Source of the DNA: Treponema sp.
GTDB lineage: Bacteria; Spirochaetota; Spirochaetia; Treponematales; Breznakiellaceae
DNA length: 8,098 nucleotides
Direction: 5' to 3'
NCBI GenBank assembly: GCA_031284105.1
Contig: JAITAN010000094.1
Span: forward strand, 1 to 8,098
Under the pieces are notes generated by a model. It did not search any database. It was not told the origin of the DNA and worked only from the letters and a program-made list of their open reading frames with translations. Shown here piece by piece: positions 1 to 6,614 of this stretch (position 1 is the first letter of the stretch; each line of letters starts with the position of its first letter). The position numbers and the translations under genes were made by a program.

Positions 1-600
1 CGCAAGGACAAAGAAGCGTGTGAGAAATCCCGGGAAAGGCTGGAGAGGCGGGCATCGCGCAAAGGCAACAACCTACAGGAAAAGACCGTGGAATTCAATG
101 AATACGTCGTGGTCGTAACGTCGCTTCCGGATTTGGTTACCGCTGAAGAAGTCCTTGAAACATACCGCTGGCGCCGGCAGGTTGAGATACGTTTCAAGAG
201 GCTGAAATCCATCCTCGACTTCGGCGATTTGCCGAAGAGAAATCCGGCCGCATCGGAAGCGTGATTGAACGGCAAGATAATGGTCGCTTTGTTAATCGAA
301 GCCTTCATAGCGAAGGCTTCTTTTCCCCCTGTAACCAGATCGAATACCGGCCGCGGTATATGGCGTGAAACGGCGTTCGTTACGTTGGTATTGAGGACTA
401 ATCCGGGTTTGCAGATACTTGAAGATTACGAGCAGATAGCGAAACGTCTTGAATGTGAACAACGAAAGCGGGGAATACGGTACCGGATGTGTAATGTTTG
501 TTACATTAGTGCGTATGGCGTGTTCCCCCACATACGCAAAGATTTCAAGGCGAAATCTTCAATACCCCGGAGCGAGATCCGGGGATTCTTTATTCTTTAA
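1..600 (+). pseudogene. IS4-family transposase, 3' part, broken by a nonsense codon
   Basis: This is the C-terminal part of a DDE transposase that would cut and paste its insertion sequence; the gene begins before the window. Reading from base 1, 87 codons are open up to a TGA at 262-264, and the same frame then runs open to a TAA at 598-600. The IS4 signature YREK is perfect: Tyr at 163-165, Arg two residues on, Glu three further (184-186), Lys six further (205-207), the Glu being the last catalytic acid. The family normally reads Ser-Glu-Ala-Trp-Leu-Asn-Gly-Lys here; the Trp codon has become TGA, so a single base change stops the protein. After the stop the frame still encodes family-like sequence (ALLIE, IWRE) to about base 490. 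The last 37 codons cross four stem-loops and do not look like transposase, so the original stop was probably lost or lies at the element's end. No terminal inverted repeat could be assigned. Confidence 0.85.
565..584 (+). terminator. Probable intrinsic terminator between convergent genes
   Basis: CCCCGGA (565-571) pairs perfectly with TCCGGGG (578-584) around a 6-base loop. On the + strand the stem is followed by ATTCTTTATTCTTT, an interrupted but T-rich tract, as expected for a terminator of the transposase remnant. On the minus strand the same stem lies 5 bases past the stop of the DUF4340 gene, but there it is followed by TATTGAAG, a poor U-tract, so termination of the ABC operon here is less certain. 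Confidence 0.55.
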
Positions 601-1585
601 GAAATTCCTCTTCCACCCTGAACAGCCGGTCTATCACCCAGCCTACAAGCGAATACACATAGGGAGATCCTGAAACCGATGCGTTGCGGTTGTTTGTATC
701 TACTGTTGCGCCCACATTGATAACGCTGCTTGTTCCGCTGCCGAATTCCAGTACAATACGCCCATCACTCAAAGAAGCGGTGGTTTCATCGGCGCTTACA
801 CCAGTTATAAAATCGTCGCCTTCAGAATCCAAAATAGAACGTATATAGGATTCAACTTTCGGCGTATCCGCTTCCTGTCCATTGATAATCCAACCGCCAT
901 TTGTACGGGCAAACGTCAGCGTAACGGGCGCGGATGGAGCGGAAGGAAGCGTACCGTCCGGGTCGTTCACAGTATCTGGAGGCAGGGTTACAATCACCCG
1001 CTGCACATCGTCAACCGTGAGTCCTCCAGTTTCAGGAAACAGGCGGAGATTATACCATGTGGTACTTGCGCTTGAGACATAGTTTGAAATTGAAAGAGCG
1101 CCGGAACGCACTTCGTTCTTACCGGCTTTTCTCAAATACACCTCACCGCCGGATGCATCCGTATTTCCGACAAGCAGATCGAGGAAGGGGACCGCGCCCG
1201 CGCCGCCCCGTACCGTTATGCGTGCGGCGTTATTTTCCAAAAGCCCCAGCCGTTCATGGGATGCGGCTTCGGTACCGCGTATCGGATATGCACCTTTTTT
1301 GGACAAAAGAGTAAGAAAATCCTCGGCACGCTGCGACTTAGCCGGATAATCCTGCCCGTCAACCGACACAAACCATGCCGCGTTTTTCTGTACAAGCGTA
1401 ACGGTACCGTTTACACTTTTCAGTTCAATACCGTCAATGTGTGGAATATTTTTCGCATCAAGCCACGCATACGCGGCATCCCGTGTATTGACGCGATCGG
1501 GATCGAAAATCAGCGATCCTATATAGACAATAGCCAATCCCGCAACTATCACGGAAAGAATCGTTACCTTTGTTTTGTATACCAT
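590..1585 (-). CDS. DUF4340 domain protein, membrane-anchored
   Basis: This 331-residue protein has no known catalytic activity. DUF4340 proteins are typically encoded beside GldG-type transporter genes and are thought to work with them outside the inner membrane. One hydrophobic segment (about residues 7-27) follows a short basic N-terminus, giving a single anchor with the rest extracytoplasmic. Two stretches have the DUF4340 pattern of a Trp-containing strand followed by a helix: Ala-Ala-Trp-Phe-Val-Ser-Val-Asp-Gly (about 69-77) with the helix after it, and Gly-Gly-Trp-Ile-Ile-Asn-Gly further on. Between them lies a VYLRK...SNYVSSASTTWYNLR block also usual in the family. The ATG follows TGGAG at normal spacing and lies 11 bases after the gldG stop, so it is the last gene of the operon. 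The stop (590-592) meets the end of the convergent transposase frame. The family call is from remembered patterns; the function is inferred from context. Confidence 0.82.
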   Translation of the reverse strand: MVYKTKVTILSVIVAGLAIVYIGSLIFDPDRVNTRDAAYAWLDAKNIPHIDGIELKSVNGTVTLVQKNAAWFVSVDGQDYPAKSQRAEDFLTLLSKKGAYPIRGTEAASHERLGLLENNAARITVRGGAGAVPFLDLLVGNTDASGGEVYLRKAGKNEVRSGALSISNYVSSASTTWYNLRLFPETGGLTVDDVQRVIVTLPPDTVNDPDGTLPSAPSAPVTLTFARTNGGWIINGQEADTPKVESYIRSILDSEGDDFITGVSADETTASLSDGRIVLEFGSGTSSVINVGATVDTNNRNASVSGSPYVYSLVGWVIDRLFRVEEEFLKE

Positions 1586-1596
1586 CGTTTACTCCA

Positions 1597-3171
1597 CTAT
1601 TTAAATTTTGTCCGCCGCCACCGCAGGAACAAACCAACGGCGACCACTAGAAGCGGAATAAGCCCCAGATTAACGATACGGGCTGTGTTCATAACCATGC
1701 CCCGTTTAGCCTCATCCGTGATCCTGTCAAGCCGTCCTGCCTGTGGCTGCCTGTTTCTGATAGTGATGATATCATCATCATTACTGAGATACAGGGCGGT
1801 CTGCGCCATAAAATCAAAGTTTTCGCGGCGCTGTACAAAAGCGGACGCCACATCACCATCCCCAATAACAATGATACGCGCCTCTTTTGCGAAAGCAGGC
1901 ATATCGGGCAAGGTTTCCGTTGCGCCTTCGCGTTCAGGTTTGGCTCGTCCCGCAAAATAGCTGTTGAACGTACCGGTCAGTACCGCGGCCATCGTCTTTT
2001 TACCCTTGGTCCCTGCCAATTCCGCTTCAAGCATGTAAGGGATTTCAGGGCTGGCGTAAAAATCCTTTGTCTCAAGCCACGCTTCATCAGTAGTGGTAAA
2101 TAGTGGTTCGGCGGTTACCGAACCGGAAGGCGAAAGCTCAATGGGACTCGCCCAGAAGAGGTCTATGCCGCTAAACTGGGATGTCAACGGGTGTTTTGCA
2201 TTGCCGTTCTTGGTAAGTATGCCTATCCACAGCGGATACCGCGCAAGATGCACCTGCTGCATACCGGAACGGCTCGCGGTCTGGTATTGAATGGTCAGCG
2301 CAGAACGATCTAACACCAGCTCGCTCTTAACGATTGCGCCGTAGGAGGCAACCATTGAGAGAAGCCCCTGGTCTACCAAAGAGCGTGCGTCAAGGTTACC
2401 CTGCGAGTTGACAAACACGCCGTCAAAGGCAAAAAGAACACGCCCGCCTGTTTGAATATACCGGTCTATGCGGTACAGCGCCCATTCATTCAGCTCTTCA
2501 ACGCCGCCGAACACAAAGAGCGCTCCCAAATCATCGGGAACCTCATCGCCCGCAGAGATCTGCCGTACGCGGAATCCAGCCAGTTGCAAAAATTGATCGA
2601 GCGTACCGAAATCCTGCTCCCATTGCTTTGCGCTATCCCCCGCAATGATGCCGATCTCCCGAACCGTCCCACGCACCATGTCGCGGATACGGCTCGTAAG
2701 GTCGTATTCCAACGTATCAAGAGAGAACACAAACGGCAATACCTCAACCGCATCAAGATATTCAATGGTTATACCGGTATATACCGTCGCTATGCTCGCC
2801 TGATCCTTTTCAACGGTCTGTATTTGCTGCGGTACGATGCCAAGCTGTTCAACGGTATCTTCAAGCTGCGCTTTTACCGGGTCTTTCACCGTAATCCGTA
2901 TTTTGCCGTGGGCATAAGCCGCATATTCCCGCAAAAGGTCGGTAACCTCTCCGGGCATGGGATGTATGGCGGAGAGTTTTTCCGAAAGATAATACGTGAC
3001 CCTCACCTGATCGGGAATTTCCTTATAAAGATTCTTTGAAACATCAGAAATCGTGTAGGCATGATTTTTTGAAAGATCAAGCCTGAACCAGATGCGTCCG
3101 CTTACCAGCACTCCCAGCACAATGGCGATGATTGATAATAGGGTAATGGTTGTAACTTGTTTTTTCGTCAT
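1597..3171 (-). CDS. gldG: GldG-family ABC transporter auxiliary protein
   Basis: This 524-residue protein belongs to the family of GldG, the partner of GldF and GldA in an ABC transporter. An N-terminal membrane helix (about 7-24) is followed by the family's opening block, Arg-Leu-Asp-Leu-Ser-Lys with Tyr-Thr-Ile-Ser-Asp (30-43), then a long extracytoplasmic domain (ABC_transp_aux type) with a Rossmann-like stretch including FVFGG (219-223) and RVLFAFDG (244-251). A second helix lies near the C-terminus (about 500-516), followed by a basic tail RWRRTKFK that should stay in the cytoplasm. Both ends are thus in the membrane with the bulk outside. The ATG lies 3 bases after the gldF stop with only a weak upstream GGAG-like site, which suggests translational coupling. 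The gliding role known in Flavobacterium should not be transferred: GldG homologues occur in many non-gliding bacteria, and the substrate is unknown. Confidence 0.87.
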   Translation of the reverse strand: MTKKQVTTITLLSIIAIVLGVLVSGRIWFRLDLSKNHAYTISDVSKNLYKEIPDQVRVTYYLSEKLSAIHPMPGEVTDLLREYAAYAHGKIRITVKDPVKAQLEDTVEQLGIVPQQIQTVEKDQASIATVYTGITIEYLDAVEVLPFVFSLDTLEYDLTSRIRDMVRGTVREIGIIAGDSAKQWEQDFGTLDQFLQLAGFRVRQISAGDEVPDDLGALFVFGGVEELNEWALYRIDRYIQTGGRVLFAFDGVFVNSQGNLDARSLVDQGLLSMVASYGAIVKSELVLDRSALTIQYQTASRSGMQQVHLARYPLWIGILTKNGNAKHPLTSQFSGIDLFWASPIELSPSGSVTAEPLFTTTDEAWLETKDFYASPEIPYMLEAELAGTKGKKTMAAVLTGTFNSYFAGRAKPEREGATETLPDMPAFAKEARIIVIGDGDVASAFVQRRENFDFMAQTALYLSNDDDIITIRNRQPQAGRLDRITDEAKRGMVMNTARIVNLGLIPLLVVAVGLFLRWRRTKFK

Positions 3172-3174
3172 AAC

Positions 3175-3888
3175 TCAACTCCACTTCCGGTACAAAATCA
3201 CACGGGTATTCAAGAATAGAAACAACAGCGTACTCAACACAAAGAATGCGACATCCCGTGAGTCGATAATCCCCTTAGAAAAAGTTTCAAAATGAAAAGA
3301 CAACGAAAAGAAATTGATGCTATCCGCTATAAACACCGGCAGAGCAAAGGAGGTTGTTGTTTGATTGATGAAAATTACCACGACAAGCACGATGGCGCTG
3401 CCTAGAAACGCGCCCGCCTGATTCTTTGATAGGGAAGAAAGCAGTACGCCGAGACTGATAACGGACGCGCCAAGGAGGATGACCCCTACATATTCTCCAA
3501 ACATGACGCCGATGTCGAAGTTGCCCAAGGGAAACAAGGTCAATGGCACAAAAACAGTCAGAATAATAATGCCTATCAACAGGATAAAAGCCGAGAGGAA
3601 TTTAGCCAGTACCAGTTCCCATTCTGAACACGGTAAAGTAAAAAGGAGTTCCACACTGCCGAGCTTGCGTTCTTCAGCCCATGATTTCATGGTAAGAGCA
3701 GGCACCGCAAGAATAAAAGCCAGCGGAAACGCGGAAAAGAACGGACGTAAGGTTGCACTATCAAGTGAGAAGTACTTTTGCAGATAGAAAAGCCATATTG
3801 AAACAAAAAGCAGAAAGAATACGGCAACCGTGTAGAAAACAGGCGAATGAAGCGCCGAATATAGCTCCTTTTTAATCAAGGCTTTCAC
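3175..3888 (-). CDS. gldF: ABC-2 type permease, GldF-like
   Basis: This 237-residue integral membrane protein is the channel-forming subunit expected to pair with the upstream ATPase. Six hydrophobic segments are visible at about residues 17-36, 49-67, 93-115, 131-152, 160-176 and 211-231. The cytoplasmic loop after the second carries SWAEERKLGSVELLFTLP (69-86), the usual ABC-2/GldF coupling region. FSKGIIDSRDVAFF before the last helix is also family-typical. The start is a GTG preceded by GAAGGAGG; this strong ribosome site is made of the last codons of the ATPase gene, and the GTG shares bases with the ATPase TGA stop (GTGA, 4-base overlap), so the two are translationally coupled. Length is normal for the family. 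The cargo is not predictable from sequence. Confidence 0.88.
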   Translation of the reverse strand: MKALIKKELYSALHSPVFYTVAVFFLLFVSIWLFYLQKYFSLDSATLRPFFSAFPLAFILAVPALTMKSWAEERKLGSVELLFTLPCSEWELVLAKFLSAFILLIGIIILTVFVPLTLFPLGNFDIGVMFGEYVGVILLGASVISLGVLLSSLSKNQAGAFLGSAIVLVVVIFINQTTTSFALPVFIADSINFFSLSFHFETFSKGIIDSRDVAFFVLSTLLFLFLNTRVILYRKWS

Positions 3889-4925
3889 GATTCCTCCTTC
3901 GTGGTTATTTCTGCATCGTGCGCCGCTTCGGATGGCGCGGCCGAACCTGCGCCGATAGTCTGCGTTTCACTGGTGAGGCGTACGAATATATCTTCAAGAC
4001 TGATCTTTTTCTGATTCATACCGAGTATTTTGATCTGTTCCGCAACCGCCCAATCAAATATCCGCTCACCGTCTACGCCCCCTTTCCCTCCGCCGGCCGC
4101 GGCAGAGAAACACACTTTGACAACGCCGCCTCCCGTATCCGCCACCGTATTGAGTTTTATATCATTACCGTGCGCCATGCTTACCAGCCGGGTGAACTTT
4201 TCTTGAAGCGTTTCAACATCCGCGCCTTTCAGCAAAAGGTCCCACGTATCGGTACCTTTGAGATTGCCCGCAATTTCTTCAGGCGTACCTTGGGCCACGA
4301 TGCGTCCCTCGTTTATGATAAGCACCTGCGAACAAACCGCTTCCACTTCTTGTAAGATATGCGTAGAAAGGATAACGGTTTTCCGTTCGCCCAGTTTCTT
4401 GATAAGAGAACGGATTTCGATGATTTGATTGGGATCAAGCCCGGATGTAGGCTCGTCCAAGATCAGAATAGGCGGATCGTGCATGATAGCCTGAGCAAGC
4501 CCTACCCGCTGTTTATAGCCTTTCGACAGGGTTTCGATTTTCTTGCCCGTTACCTGCTCAAGACCGCACGATACAACCGCCGCTTCCTTGGCTTTCTGCC
4601 GTTCAGACCCGGCCAGCAGCCGCGCTTCCGCGATAAAAGATAGGTACTCATCCACCGTGAGATCCCCATATACCGGCACATTTTCCGGCAAATACCCGAT
4701 GCGCTTCTTCACTTCTACAGGACTATCCTGCACGGAAATACCGTCTACCAAGGCTACACCTTTCGAGGGAAAATGGTAACCGGTAAGAATCTTCATAATG
4801 GTTGTTTTTCCCGCTCCATTCGGTCCAAGAAACCCCAGTACCTGATCCTGTCCCACCGTAAAGGACACGTCCTTTACCGCTTCAAATGTTCCATAGTGTT
4901 TAGTGATGTTTTGTACAGTTATCAT
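3885..4925 (-). CDS. gldA: ABC transporter ATP-binding protein, GldA-like
   Basis: This 346-residue cytoplasmic ATPase should power the GldF permease. All nucleotide-binding motifs are intact: Walker A GPNGAGKT (34-41), the Q-loop region Gly-Tyr-Leu-Pro-Glu (77-81, with Glu in place of Gln as is common in this subgroup), signature LSKGY (133-137), Walker B LILDE (154-158, catalytic Glu 158), D-loop SGLD (161-164) and switch His 189. After the roughly 220-residue ATPase core comes a C-terminal domain interrupted by a Gly-rich stretch (about 274-285) and ending in an Ala/Glu-rich tail (about 325-346). This makes it longer than the roughly 300 residues usual for such proteins. The ATG is preceded by GGCAGGG, a modest ribosome site. 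It is the first large gene of the operon. The ATPase assignment is certain; the GldA label rests on the downstream GldF/GldG/DUF4340 genes. Confidence 0.92.
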   Translation of the reverse strand: MITVQNITKHYGTFEAVKDVSFTVGQDQVLGFLGPNGAGKTTIMKILTGYHFPSKGVALVDGISVQDSPVEVKKRIGYLPENVPVYGDLTVDEYLSFIAEARLLAGSERQKAKEAAVVSCGLEQVTGKKIETLSKGYKQRVGLAQAIMHDPPILILDEPTSGLDPNQIIEIRSLIKKLGERKTVILSTHILQEVEAVCSQVLIINEGRIVAQGTPEEIAGNLKGTDTWDLLLKGADVETLQEKFTRLVSMAHGNDIKLNTVADTGGGVVKVCFSAAAGGGKGGVDGERIFDWAVAEQIKILGMNQKKISLEDIFVRLTSETQTIGAGSAAPSEAAHDAEITTKEES

Positions 4926-4936
4926 GCAACCCTGCC

Positions 4937-5035
4937 TTATAAAACGTACTCAATCAGCCCGTTTCCCTTTTTCTTCATATTAATGCCGATACGCTTACGA
5001 TCTTCGCAAAGTCCGATAAGATTATAGTTACTCAT
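4937..5035 (-). CDS. Possible 32-residue leader ORF before the ABC operon
   Basis: An ATG at 5035-5033 opens a 32-codon frame ending in TAA at 4939-4937, 11 bases before the ATPase start. The peptide begins MSNYNLIGLCEDRKRIGI and is basic, with a run of three Lys. An in-frame TAG two codons upstream fixes the ATG as the only start. The ATG lies only 8 bases past the -10 box, so the transcript would start within a few bases of it and leave no room for a ribosome site: it would be leaderless or nearly so. I do not recognise the peptide. It could be a leader that couples translation into the ATPase gene, or a chance frame in a roughly 110-base untranslated leader. Confidence 0.3.
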   Translation of the reverse strand: MSNYNLIGLCEDRKRIGINMKKKGNGLIEYVL

Positions 5036-5043
5036 TGCCTATA

Positions 5044-5072
5044 AATATAGCCATATTCGAGGTAAAGGTCAA
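5044..5072 (-). promoter_or_regulatory. Sigma-70 type promoter of the ABC operon
   Basis: On the minus strand TTGACC (5072-5067) and TATATT (5049-5044) are separated by exactly 17 bases, close to the consensus TTGACA/TATAAT. Transcription should start near 5036-5038, about 110 bases before the ATPase ATG. It is the only strong match I see between trxB and the ATPase gene. No operator-like palindrome overlaps it. Confidence 0.72.
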
Positions 5073-5137
5073 GAAGATTATCCTTTCACATATAACCGAG
5101 TTCATTCTCAAGAAGGAAACAACATGTATTTTTCAAA

Positions 5138-5161
5138 GGCGTATACGCGGCGTATACCGCC
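5138..5161 (-). terminator. Inverted repeat after trxB, possible terminator
   Basis: Immediately after the trxB stop the minus strand reads GGCG-G-TATACG, a 3-base loop, then CGTATA-CGCC. This is a 10-bp stem with one bulged G, followed by TTTGAAAAAT. The T-tract is short, so termination may be partial. It lies between the end of the trxB operon and the ABC operon promoter, where a terminator is expected. Confidence 0.45.
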
Positions 5162-5164
5162 TTT

Positions 5165-6106
5165 CTATACGGTCTCAAGGTATTCATCCGCACAATGAGC
5201 GGCTATTGCGCCCTCGCCCGCGGCTACCACTACTTGACGGAAAGGCGCCGCGCGTACATCGCCCGCGGCGAAAAGCCCCGGAATGGAGGTTGCCATCCGC
5301 TGATCCGTTACGATATAGCCGGCTTCATCGAGGGTAAGCCCTTCTACGGCCGGCATCTGGGGCAAAGACCCGGCAAAGATGAACACCGCGTCCGCGGCTT
5401 CTTCTTTCTTTTCGCCGGTAACGGTATTCTCAAGCGCCACGGAGGCAACTTTCCGGTATACGCCGGGCGCGCCGCCTTTTATTTCAATAAGCCGCGTGTT
5501 AAAACGTACCGTTATGTTGGGATTACGCAGGGTTCGTTCCGCCAGCGCCTTTTGAGCGCGGAGCTTGTCCCGCCTGTGCAGCAGGATAACGGTTTCGGTA
5601 AGCCGTGAAAGGCAGCGGGCTTCATCGCACGCCGCGTCTCCTCCGCCTACCACAAAGATGCGTTTGTTTTTGAAAAAGGGACCATCGCATGTGGCGCAGT
5701 AAGAGACGCCTTTTCCGTATAATTCGGCTTCACCCGGCACGTTGAGGAGCTTCCGTTTGGTACCGGTCGCTATGATCGCCGAAAGAGCGGTTACGGTCTC
5801 TCGCTCCGTTACGGCCTCAAACACGGCGCCGTTCTTTCTGATACTTTTCACGGTTCCGCTCATACAGCGAGCGCCGAAATGTTCCGCCTGCCTGCGCATA
5901 TCCTCGGCGACTTCAAACCCTGTTTTCGGCTCTTGACCTTCCGCTCCGATGTTTCCCGGGTAATTTTCCAGTCTGTCGATGAACAGCGCCTGCCCGCCCG
6001 GCGCAAGCTGCTCAATAACCGTTACCGTGAGACCGGAACGGCTTCCGTATTGCGCGGCCGTAAGCCCCGCAGGTCCTGCGCCTATAATAAGTAAATCACA
6101 GCGCAT
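5165..6106 (-). CDS. trxB: Thioredoxin reductase (NADPH)
   Basis: This flavoenzyme passes electrons from NADPH through FAD and a redox-active disulfide to thioredoxin in the cytoplasm, keeping protein thiols reduced. At 313 residues it has the usual length. Motifs in order: FAD-binding GAGPAG (9-14), PGGQ (37-40), ATG (113-115), the active-site pair Cys-Ala-Thr-Cys (137-140) followed by Asp-Gly, NADPH-binding GGGDAA (154-159), HRRDKLRA (177-184) whose basic residues select NADPH, and the C-terminal FAD motif AGDV (281-284) followed by RQVVVAAGEGAIAA. The usual GGGDSA reads GGGDAA, a mild variation. The ATG at 6106 is chosen because AAAGGAGG precedes it at ideal spacing and the protein then starts MRCDLLIIGAG as in the family; an in-frame ATG 69 bases upstream would only add residues encoded by a tandem repeat. 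The presence of CxxC rules out ferredoxin-NADP reductase. Last gene of its operon; no thioredoxin gene is in the window. Confidence 0.96.
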   Translation of the reverse strand: MRCDLLIIGAGPAGLTAAQYGSRSGLTVTVIEQLAPGGQALFIDRLENYPGNIGAEGQEPKTGFEVAEDMRRQAEHFGARCMSGTVKSIRKNGAVFEAVTERETVTALSAIIATGTKRKLLNVPGEAELYGKGVSYCATCDGPFFKNKRIFVVGGGDAACDEARCLSRLTETVILLHRRDKLRAQKALAERTLRNPNITVRFNTRLIEIKGGAPGVYRKVASVALENTVTGEKKEEAADAVFIFAGSLPQMPAVEGLTLDEAGYIVTDQRMATSIPGLFAAGDVRAAPFRQVVVAAGEGAIAAHCADEYLETV

Positions 6107-6132
6107 ATCGCCTCCTTTAAGATTGCGGACGC

Positions 6133-6177
6133 CCTGCATCCGGCAGATGCCCTGCGTCCGGCAGATGCCCTGCATTA
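6133..6177. repeat. 18-bp tandem repeat upstream of trxB, 2.5 copies
   Basis: CCTGCATCCGGCAGATGC (6133-6150) is followed by a copy with one change (6151-6168) and a half copy (6169-6177). It fills most of the 78-base gap between the double zinc ribbon gene and trxB. On the minus strand the copies can pair (GGACGC at 6160-6155 with GCGTCC at 6132-6127), so the mRNA may fold just upstream of the trxB ribosome site. No function is shown by the sequence. Confidence 0.8.
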
Positions 6178-6184
6178 GGGATAT

Positions 6185-6592
6185 TCATCTGAGATTAACA
6201 TACAACGCAAAACATGAAATAAGCAGCGCAATACCGGTAATGATATATATCCAAAGCGGCAGATCCCTATACGGCATGGGCCGGCGCGCTTTTTTTGTAC
6301 CGTTTGAATCGTCCGCGCCCGGCGGTATTCCCTCCGCGCCGTACATGGGTTGAAAGCCATGAGCGGGCGGGGATGGGGCCGTATCGGCGGTTTTATCCTT
6401 CGAATAGCCGCACATGGGACAACCGTCTCCAAAAAGCGCTGCCTGACCGATAAAACCGCACGCGGGACACTTTACCGATAAAAAAGAGCGTCCGCAATCC
6501 GGGCATATTTTAGCGTCTTGAGGAACTTCAAAGCCGCATTTATCACAGAAAAAACGTATCGGTTTCTTCTCCGATTCTTCTTTTTTTTTCAT
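6185..6592 (-). CDS. Membrane-anchored protein with two zinc ribbons
   Basis: I do not recognise this 135-residue protein beyond its domains. Four CxxC pairs form two probable zinc sites: Cys16/19 with Cys30/33 and Cys42/45 with Cys58/61, both like bacterial zinc ribbons. A Pro/Gly-rich linker (about 70-108) leads to a single hydrophobic helix (about 113-132) and a three-residue end, so the ribbons should face the cytoplasm and the C-terminus the periplasm (tail-anchored). The ATG is preceded by GAGAGAA, a modest site, and followed by a run of nine A (Lys-Lys-Lys), a slippage-prone tract. It lies 22 bases after the FmdB-type gene and 78 before trxB, so it is very likely co-transcribed with both. 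Many such proteins are annotated only as zinc ribbon domain proteins; partner and role are unknown. Confidence 0.82.
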   Translation of the reverse strand: MKKKEESEKKPIRFFCDKCGFEVPQDAKICPDCGRSFLSVKCPACGFIGQAALFGDGCPMCGYSKDKTADTAPSPPAHGFQPMYGAEGIPPGADDSNGTKKARRPMPYRDLPLWIYIITGIALLISCFALYVNLR

Positions 6593-6614
6593 GGTTCTCT
6601 CAACGGCGGGCTTT

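Noticed and set aside
265..600. Separate small gene on the + strand starting at TTG 265
   Set aside because: It is the same frame as the transposase upstream and continues its family sequence past the nonsense codon; it has no ribosome site.
3918..4643. Open + strand frames opposite the ABC ATPase
   Set aside because: They are shadows of a gene whose motifs are all intact on the minus strand and have no ribosome sites or family resemblance.
590..4925. Gliding motility apparatus
   Set aside because: Only the GldA/F/G transporter part is present; no other gliding genes are seen and these families occur in non-gliding bacteria.
6107..6175. Longer TrxB starting at the ATG at 6175
   Set aside because: The added residues come from the 18-bp repeat, and AAAGGAGG plus the family N-terminus mark the ATG at 6106.
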